From Ophiodon elongatus (Eukaryota > Chordata > Actinopteri > Perciformes > Hexagrammidae), in contig JACSYO010000928.1 in assembly GCA_016806645.1 (NCBI GenBank), forward strand, positions 908,001 to 972,000: a stretch of 64,000 bases of DNA, read 5' to 3'. A program made the position numbers and the translations under genes. Shown here piece by piece: positions 58,501 through 64,000 of the stretch (its first letter is position 1; each line of letters begins with the position of its first letter). The notes beneath the pieces were generated by a model that was given only the letters and a program-made list of their open reading frames with translations, did no database searches and was not told where the DNA came from.

Positions 58501-60721
58501 CCAAGAAAGAACTGAGGGGCCAGCTGAAGATGGTGGACAGTTTCCACAGGTCTGAAAGACTTTTATACACATTATCTCTCTCCCTCTTCTTTGGTGTATA
58601 AATAACTGCAAGCTTGGATGAAAATTAGAACAATGTGTCATTCTCACTTACAGGGTGAGTCTTCATTATGGCATCATGTGCTTGAAGCGCTTGAACTATG
58701 ACAGGAAGGAGCTGGAGAGGAGGAGAGATGAGAGTCAACACCATAACCAAGGTGAGGCCTCTGTTTTTAATAACCAAATCTCCTTTTCATGACATGATAG
58801 CAAAGCATATATTTACCAATGCGTTTTGCTCTTTAGTGCCCTGGTGATAAATGCATTTTGTGTCCTTCTCCACAGATGTAATGGTGTGGTCCAATGAGCG
58901 AGTGATGTGTTGGGTGCAGGCTATCGGTCTGAAAGAGTTTGCTGACAACCTATTAGAAAGCGGGGTGCATGGGGCACTCCTGGCGCTAGACGACACCTTT
59001 GACTACACTGACTTGGCCCTCCTCCTCCAGATACCCAACCAGAACACACAGGTACAGAGCAGTGATCCCACAACTGTTGTCAGAAATTGTCGTTGCCACA
59101 CCTTCTGTTTGCCCAATGCCAAGATAATCCTAATCTTTAACTCTTAAATTGTGTTAATTATGAACTTAAAACTCAGTTTGTCTATCCTTTGCAGGCACGG
59201 CAGCTCCTAGAGAAGGAGTACAACGCTCTCATCTCCATGGGAACAGAGAGGAGACCAGATGAGGTATGACAAAGCAGACTGTCAGTAGAAAATCACTCAA
59301 GATAATCAGTCCTGCCAGGAGGCGGGAATGTGTGATGATTGTAACCACCGTGGCTAAGACTTTTTCACTTGACAACAGAGCCTTTGATCCAAACTTTTCT
59401 ATGTTGGCCCTTTGTTAAATATGTGTCATGACAGGATAATTTCCTTTTGATTGTAAAATAACAGACTGAAATATCTGTCTTTCTTATAAAGAGAGCCATG
59501 GCATCACTGCATGTACCAAATTGTTGGCATGCCGAAGTGGTTCAGCTGTGTTAACACCACAGCTAATTGCTTAGTAACAGCTTGTAGGACTAAAAACTTT
59601 GCAACTGTGTTATATTGTCACAACAAAACCTGCTTTTTCAAATACTGCTTTGTTAAACCCCGCTAATGCATAATGAATAAGACCATGAAATAGATATCCT
59701 CCACTGAGGATGCTGTTTTTTTAATCACTGGTGGTATTTTTTGCGTTTCTACAGGATGGCACGAAAACCTTTACACGGTCACCATCATGGAGGAAGATGT
59801 TTAGAGAGAAGGACCTCCGCGGCGTGACTTCTGACTCCTCAGAAACATTACCTGCCAACTTCCGTGCCTCCGCCATCTCGACCCCCTCCGTCACTCTGAG
59901 AAAAGTCCAGAGTGAAGGTGAGGAGACGCAGCTCACAGCGTCCACATGAGCATGACAGAAGCACTGCCAGGATCAGGCATTACACACTGGTTTCTTCCTG
60001 TTTGAACATTTGTGAGAGAGAAAGAAAATGCACTGTGAAATGTTAAACTAGTCACACTATATACAAACAAACCACGTCAAAATATTTAAATAAAAAAATG
60101 TGTGATGCCGACACTCAGCAGAAGATGGTACTGCATGCACGTGTGTGTTACTTTAGCCTGAGGTTAGTTGTTTATTTACACTTCACACAAGTGGAAATAC
60201 TAAAAACTTTATGACTGAGTTAAAGAGCCAATGTTGAAATTTAGCATGGAGAAGAAATATGGCCAAAAGAACAAAAAGCAAATTGGAAACACTTTCCGCA
60301 AAGCGACACAAATAACCTTGCAGTATGTTTTGACCACACAGTCAGTCATTGGTGTCCAGTGTGCAAATCAGTGGTGATTCCACATTAGCACTTTCTTCAT
60401 CTGAGTCCAAAGATAGAACAGTCCTTGTTGTTGAAAATAATTTCTTCAGCAAGCATACGATGGGCTTTCGGTAGCAAATCTCAACACTATTCCCCACAAT
60501 AGTTAGAGCTAAAGAAGCCATCTGGATTAATGGTGAAATATATGCAATCTAAACCACAGTTTTGCAGCGTTTGCTTTATGTGATCCAGTTTTAACTACTG
60601 CACTGATTTAGCTCTGCTTGTCTCATACTTCCACCGTGAGTTTTATTGACTAATTACCTTCTTTTCTCCGTCAGTAGGTCCTAGAGGAGAGTCGGGGTCC
60701 GTGAGAACATATTCTTGCTAA
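43578..60721 (+). CDS. ppfia3: Liprin-alpha-3 (PPFIA3), complete
   Basis: Thirty coding exons: 43578-43913, 46249-46350, 46827-46991, 49577-49651, 49758-49817, 50002-50130, 51284-51376, 51729-51781, 52498-52591, 52794-52928, 53209-53292, 53409-53540, 53642-53704, 53983-54062, 54447-54630, 54724-54914, 55054-55297, 55398-55534, 55651-55799, 55941-56037, 56317-56398, 56606-56806, 56948-57010, 57526-57552, 58374-58549, 58654-58751, 58876-59051, 59195-59263, 59755-59917, 60678-60721; 3,702 nt, 1,233 residues (human about 1,194). It starts MMCEVMPTISEDGR, as in mammalian liprin-alpha-3. Residues about 60-640 are the coiled-coil region (LTERERLLENLRETQDCL, LEHLECLVSRHERSLRM, ANKEIKLIQEEKE-type heptads). 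KKSIKSSIGRLFGKKEKGR precedes three SAM domains (about 876-945, 1000-1062, 1085-1150). The end VRTYSC is the PDZ ligand. Liprins-alpha scaffold presynaptic active zones through RIM, ELKS/ERC, LAR-type phosphatases and KIF1A; that role is family knowledge. The donor at 51376 (GAG|GTCTGT) is weak. Confidence 0.96.
44786..45082. repeat. Dispersed fish repeat in ppfia3 intron
   Basis: Contains GGTTGATTAATCAATAAATG at one end, TTTGGACTGTTGGTCCAACA and AAAACAAGTCATTTGAAG inside, and AATATTTGCAGCCCTAAA at the other end. I know this combination from a widespread non-coding repeat of fish genomes; family not assigned. Confidence 0.65.
47410..48010 (+). mobile_element. Tc1/IS630-like transposon remnant
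   Basis: The frame 47458-47727 has an Arg/Gly-rich start (GGRLGGGRRAWPRKAIISDE), then IRATLVDHG and VQPNFSKFTVG. This matches the DNA-binding start of a Tc1/IS630-type transposase common in fish (pattern SDEIRATLVDHV, VQPNLSRFTV). About 20 residues between these blocks and everything beyond the N-terminal domain are gone. The rest is AT-rich element body. It lies in the ppfia3 intron between exons 46827-46991 and 49577-49651. It is not functional; the borders are approximate. Confidence 0.6.
48475..48900 (+). repeat. Dispersed repeat, copy B
   Basis: Same family and orientation as 9000-9540: CTTTTAACTGGTTATGAAAC at 48510, GACCTACATAAG at 48559, ATGCTTGTCATCGGTTGCCA at about 48620, and TTCAGCTCAGACTCCAGCCGG at 48683. 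This copy continues further right (CCAACACCTACACCACGCTG, CTGGAGACCCAGGCCTTATT), showing more of the family's 3' half. Two overlapping open frames of about 100 codons run through it but do not look like known proteins. Confidence 0.7.
50244..50486. repeat. Fold-back (long hairpin) repeat in ppfia3 intron
   Basis: The right arm (50403-50486) is nearly the reverse complement of the left arm (50244-50389). Matching blocks are GTGCTGATTGTTACAGGAAC / TATTCCTGTAACAATCAGCAC, GCTATTTCCC / GGGAAATAGC, and CTTAATGCTAAGCTAAGC / GCTTAGCTTAGCATTAAG with GGCTGCTGGCTGTA / TACAGCCAGCAGCC. The loop is about 13 nt. The left arm carries two extra pieces (about 50274-50330 and 50341-50350). No coding content. Confidence 0.85.
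57526..57552 (+). other. ppfia3: 27-nt microexon of ppfia3
   Basis: Nine codons (EQKEFSWDQ) between SAM1 and SAM2. Human liprin-alpha-3 has the equivalent ETKEISWEQ, so it is a conserved exon. The acceptor is weak (CTGAAACAAAAG) with a TGC element 17 nt upstream, the arrangement seen at neural microexons controlled by SRRM4; regulation is inferred. Confidence 0.75.
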
Positions 60722-61062
60722 AAGATAAGCACACCAGGTGAGAAAAAAACACCGTGACTGATGATGGTATCTGTAGCTAAATATAGCTTGTGTGAACACC
60801 AAATCAAACATCTCATCTCAGCAGGAGCTTTCACGGTTCTTGTGTGCTTTATTCCATTTTGTAGAGCCCCACCTCTATCCTGATCCACGGGAAGAAAACA
60901 CATTTTTGGAGAAAAAACCCGAAGGATAAAAATTCAAAATGGATACTAAAAGATGATCAACAAAACATCTGAGTGAGATTTCTCGAAGAATCAAAGACAC
61001 TGAGTAAATGATTTCTTAAAAAAATGATAAAATAATGAGTGAATGTTTGTTAATCCATCTGT

Positions 61063-61065
<3 letters not shown>

Positions 61066-61140
<75 letters not shown>

Positions 61141-61145
61141 GTCTC
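61066..61145. repeat. (CT)n microsatellite
   Basis: About 35 nearly pure CT units, ending with two CTGT interruptions, 345 bp after the ppfia3 stop codon. It would lie in the 3' UTR if the transcript extends to the ATTAAA signals. Confidence 0.95.
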
Positions 61146-61768
61146 TCACCCCATCTTGATCCATAGTTGTGGCATGATGCTGTTTGACTCTGTAGAAAGT
61201 GGCCTGTAGAAAGTGACCATCACCTATTGTGAATACATCTTCTGTTTTTGAGTGTGAGATGGCAATATTGACACAATGAATTTATAGTTTTTAAAATGTA
61301 AAACTGCATTCCTGTTGAGATCGAGAGAAAGATACCCTGTCACACATCCTTTCAGGTGACCTTACTATGATTTAGACTGATAATAGAACATACTCTGGCT
61401 AGTAAAAATACACAATACATTAGAGTTTGGGAAAAGCGTGGTTCAAAGGGAGAATATGACTGTACACTGGGGGGAATTAATTGTATGTTCTTAAGCCATA
61501 ACAGACATGAGATGCACAAATGTGAATAGGATGGACAATGAGACAATTAGCAAAGTGCTTTATGACAAAATCCTGTTTAAAGTGGGAAAAAAAAGAATTA
61601 AGCATTTCTGTTAATATGCATGCCAAAATCAACCATTTTAGAGTGAACATCATGATATCAATCATCTAATGATGTGAAAGTTTGGGTCAGGACTTTGTAA
61701 AATGTGTGTATTTTATTTTTATCATTTTTTATGATAACTGCTATTGTATGTATGTATGTACAGTATGT

Positions 61769-61778
61769 ATGTGTGTGC

Positions 61779-61816
<38 letters not shown>
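61769..61816. repeat. (GT)n microsatellite
   Basis: An imperfect GT/GC start followed by about 17 GT units, preceded by a short TATG run (61746-61770). Confidence 0.9.
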
Positions 61817-61818
<2 letters not shown>

Positions 61819-62287
61819 TAAACTGTATGTTCATTTCATACTTAGTTTTAAGACTGACTGTAATTTCATTTTAGGTTGAAAAAGGAAATATGTTTTAAAT
61901 TATGGACATTAAAGATATGCTACTTGTATGTGTACATTTTGAAAAAAAAGTGTTATGATTTAAATTCCTATTATTGGAGAGTAGTGATGATAATTGAATA
62001 TAATATGGTAATAATGATCATGATTGTAAAAGCTGTAATTAAAAAACATACCTGTAAAATGCTACTGAAGGAGTTATTTGCAGTTTCCCCTCACGATGAC
62101 GAAGATAGGCTGTAATGGGCAGAGATGGAGGTACCAGTCATCAGATGCTTGTAGAACTGTCATCTTCAGTTTGAATACGTTAGTGTTAAACTCTGCAGCA
62201 AGGGAGTTGTTTACAGCCCCCCGTGCCCCCTCCCCCATGTATTTTACATGATTATTGTATAGCATACTTTACTATGATTCTTTTGTC

Positions 62288-62505
62288 GATGTGTCCTTGG
62301 GCAAGACACTTAACCCCAAATTGCTCCACTTATGAATGGGTATGAATGTTAGTTAGAATCCTGATGGGCAGGTGGCACCTTGCACACCTGTCATCAGTGT
62401 ATGAATGGGTGTGAATGGGTGAATGATGACAAAGTGTTAAAGTGCTTTGAGTGGTCGGAAGACTAGAAAAGCGCTGTACAGGTCCATTTACCATTTATTC
62501 ATTTC
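62288..62505 (+). repeat. Dispersed fish repeat
   Basis: Contains TGTCCTTGGGCAAGACACTT at the start, repeated GTGTGAATGGGTGAATG-like units, AAAGTGCTTTGAGTGGTCGG and GAAAAGCGCTGTACAGG at the end. This word order is a familiar non-autonomous dispersed repeat of bony fish. No coding capacity. Confidence 0.7.
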
Positions 62506-62748
62506 TTTTGTATGACTCTTAAATGGCATACTACTATATACTATGCTTTTATGGCATTCTCTACTTAAGATGATGATTATAAAATGTTTATGACATTTGA
62601 ATGGCATACTTTACAATTCTATTTTTTTACATACTATATGACATATGACATACTATAAAATGACATTTTCATGGCACACTACAGAAAGAATGTTTAAATA
62701 TTCATAATCTTAGTTTTACTGCTGTTTCCTTACCTCGAGTGTGTGCAG

Positions 62749-63039
62749 AATCCTCCGCTTGTCTTAGATCTTGTAATAGAGGCAGCTGAGCTACTTTTGA
62801 TGATCCTCACCATGGTCCTCCAGCTGTTCCTTCGGCGCTTTCTGGAGGTAGGCGACACAAATAACATCGCATACACTCAACCTTTCAAATATATCAATCA
62901 TTTCATTGGATTCCTGCAGTTTCTAGCTGTGTACAGACGGTGGTCTTCTCTTCTTGATGTCCACGTCTCTATGACTTCTGCTGCTGAAGATGATCTCTCA
63001 GTTGGTCTGTATGACGTCGCTCTTCTTCCCAGATGTTGA
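62749..63039 (+). other. Candidate terminal exon pair of an unrecognised gene
   Basis: Exon A 62749-62847 (acceptor TCGAGTGTGTGCAG, donor GAG|GTAGGC) and exon B 62920-63039 (acceptor TTGGATTCCTGCAG) are both phase 0, join without a stop and end in TGA at 63037-63039. AATAAA follows at 63070-63075. Exon A would encode a hydrophobic, Leu-rich helix (ELLLMILTMVLQLFLRR) and exon B a soluble tail ending VGLYDVALLPRC. I do not recognise it and no upstream exons are evident; it could also be a degraded repeat. The minus strand has an overlapping 64-codon frame. Confidence 0.3.
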
Positions 63040-63439
63040 CATTGAGATAGCATGTCTAAGTGTGTGACAAATAAAAGCACCTGTCTCAACACGTAACATA
63101 ACTGACACTTAAAGTAAAAAACCTACTACAATAATACACTTTTATAGAATTCATAGTTATATAGTAAATTTTGAGTTGCATTAATTTCAAGTTGAACCAT
63201 GTTGCACAAATCCAAACCGACCTTGGTGTATGAAATGGAAAGGGGATATTTGCACCGATATAAATGATCATTTCACTTCCATTTATTTTGTCAGTAATTA
63301 ATTCATAATTTGAATACAGTTAACTTAGTATGAGGGTGTGTTTTTAAAAACATTGAATTATCTTTTTCTATGACATTGGGATCTTGCATCTTCCTACAAT
63401 TCTAGGAATAATAGCCAAACTATGTCGGCAATCGTATCA

Positions 63440-63850
63440 AAGAGAGCGAATTTTGAAGAAAAAAAAAAACAGATATGCTGGCGATAGTTGTGGCCATTGA
63501 ATTGCATCTAGTGGTGAGGTTGTTGATTGCAACTAACTAAATACACCTCAACTTACTCCTCCCCTTTCCAAGCGTGTCTGTGGGCCTCCGGGTAACGTAA
63601 AAATGCTAAATGCCCTCTCTAGAGCCAGTGTTTGGTTATCTGCTCTTGACTACTGTAGCAACATGACAGTGCAACATGGCAGACTGTGAAGAGGACCTGC
63701 TCCCTATGGAGATATAAAGGGCTCATTCTGAGCTAACGAAAATACGAGTCTTAGTTTCAGGTGATTATACACTTATGAAAACATAGTAATATATTCCATT
63801 TTTGCCGATATATCCCCCAAAAATGCTAAACACTGGACCTTAATGTAAAA
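63440..63850. repeat. Dispersed fish DNA-element remnant
   Basis: Contains ATTGAATTGCATCTAGTGGTG, CAACATGGCAGACTGTGAAG, GGAGATATAAAGGGCTCATTC and, at the right end, CCCAAAAATGCTAAACACTGG. I recognise these words from a common non-autonomous element of fish genomes. Borders approximate. Confidence 0.6.
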
Positions 63851-64000
63851 GTAACTTTTGTTCACTATCTGTGTAAAATTTCCACATATGACAACTTTGA
63901 ATTAATTTCAAATCAGTTTATTCGTACCATTTTTTGCCTTTGCAGTGAGTTAATATGCTGATCAATTCCATCACTTTTTGCGATATAAAATATTTTTGTG
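63851..64000. other. Window end, nothing supported
   Basis: AT-rich sequence without exon or repeat evidence. Confidence 0.4.

Larger units (their letters stand above)
60722..62740 (+). other. ppfia3 3' UTR and downstream sequence
   Basis: No further coding exon is seen after TAA at 60719-60721. There is no clear AATAAA in the first 2 kb; ATTAAA occurs near 61817 and 61908. The stretch contains a long CT tract, a GT tract and a fish repeat, listed separately. Confidence 0.5.

Overview
This is teleost (probably percomorph) fish nuclear DNA. The evidence is interrupted genes with GT-AG introns, AATAAA signals, many microsatellites, several dispersed repeats typical of bony fish, and two recognisable vertebrate genes whose human orthologues both lie on 19q13.33. 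I assembled each gene exon by exon and checked that the reading phase is kept across every junction.

Layout. 1-3300: the 3' part of a decayed BEL/Pao LTR retrotransposon with internal deletions and frame breaks, followed by two orphan exon-like stretches (about 3300-3452 and 3715-3807). 4705-17202: three small paralogous five-exon genes, one on minus and two on plus. Each encodes a protein of about 235-239 residues that is essentially one PRY-SPRY (B30.2) domain with no RING, B-box or coiled coil. All three share exon phases and have a TATA box about 80-105 bp before the start codon. 17203-24480: mostly gene-poor, but with a possible two-exon 89-residue gene (21655-22062) and an acidic, possibly decayed minus-strand coding region (22741-24010). 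24480-37302: plekha4 (PH-domain phosphoinositide-binding adaptor), about 25 exons, reconstructed from start to stop. 38770-60721: ppfia3 (liprin-alpha-3), a 5' untranslated exon pair and 30 coding exons giving 1,233 residues, with the coiled-coil scaffold, three SAM domains and a C-terminal PDZ ligand all visible. 60722-64000: 3' UTR, repeats, and a short two-exon open stretch with its own AATAAA.

How the genes relate. plekha4 and ppfia3 are cell-cortex and synapse scaffolds and do not form an operon-like unit; their closeness fits conserved vertebrate synteny. The PRY-SPRY cluster looks like a lineage-specific tandem expansion. Introns and spacers carry MITEs, a LINE 3' end, a retroposed repeat with a 12-bp target duplication, a Tc1-like remnant, a large fold-back element and many simple repeats.

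I do not see a wholly new system. The most interesting items are the promoter-and-exon-conserved array of PRY-SPRY-only genes, the unassigned coding-like stretches, microexons in plekha4 and ppfia3, and the fold-back element in a ppfia3 intron.
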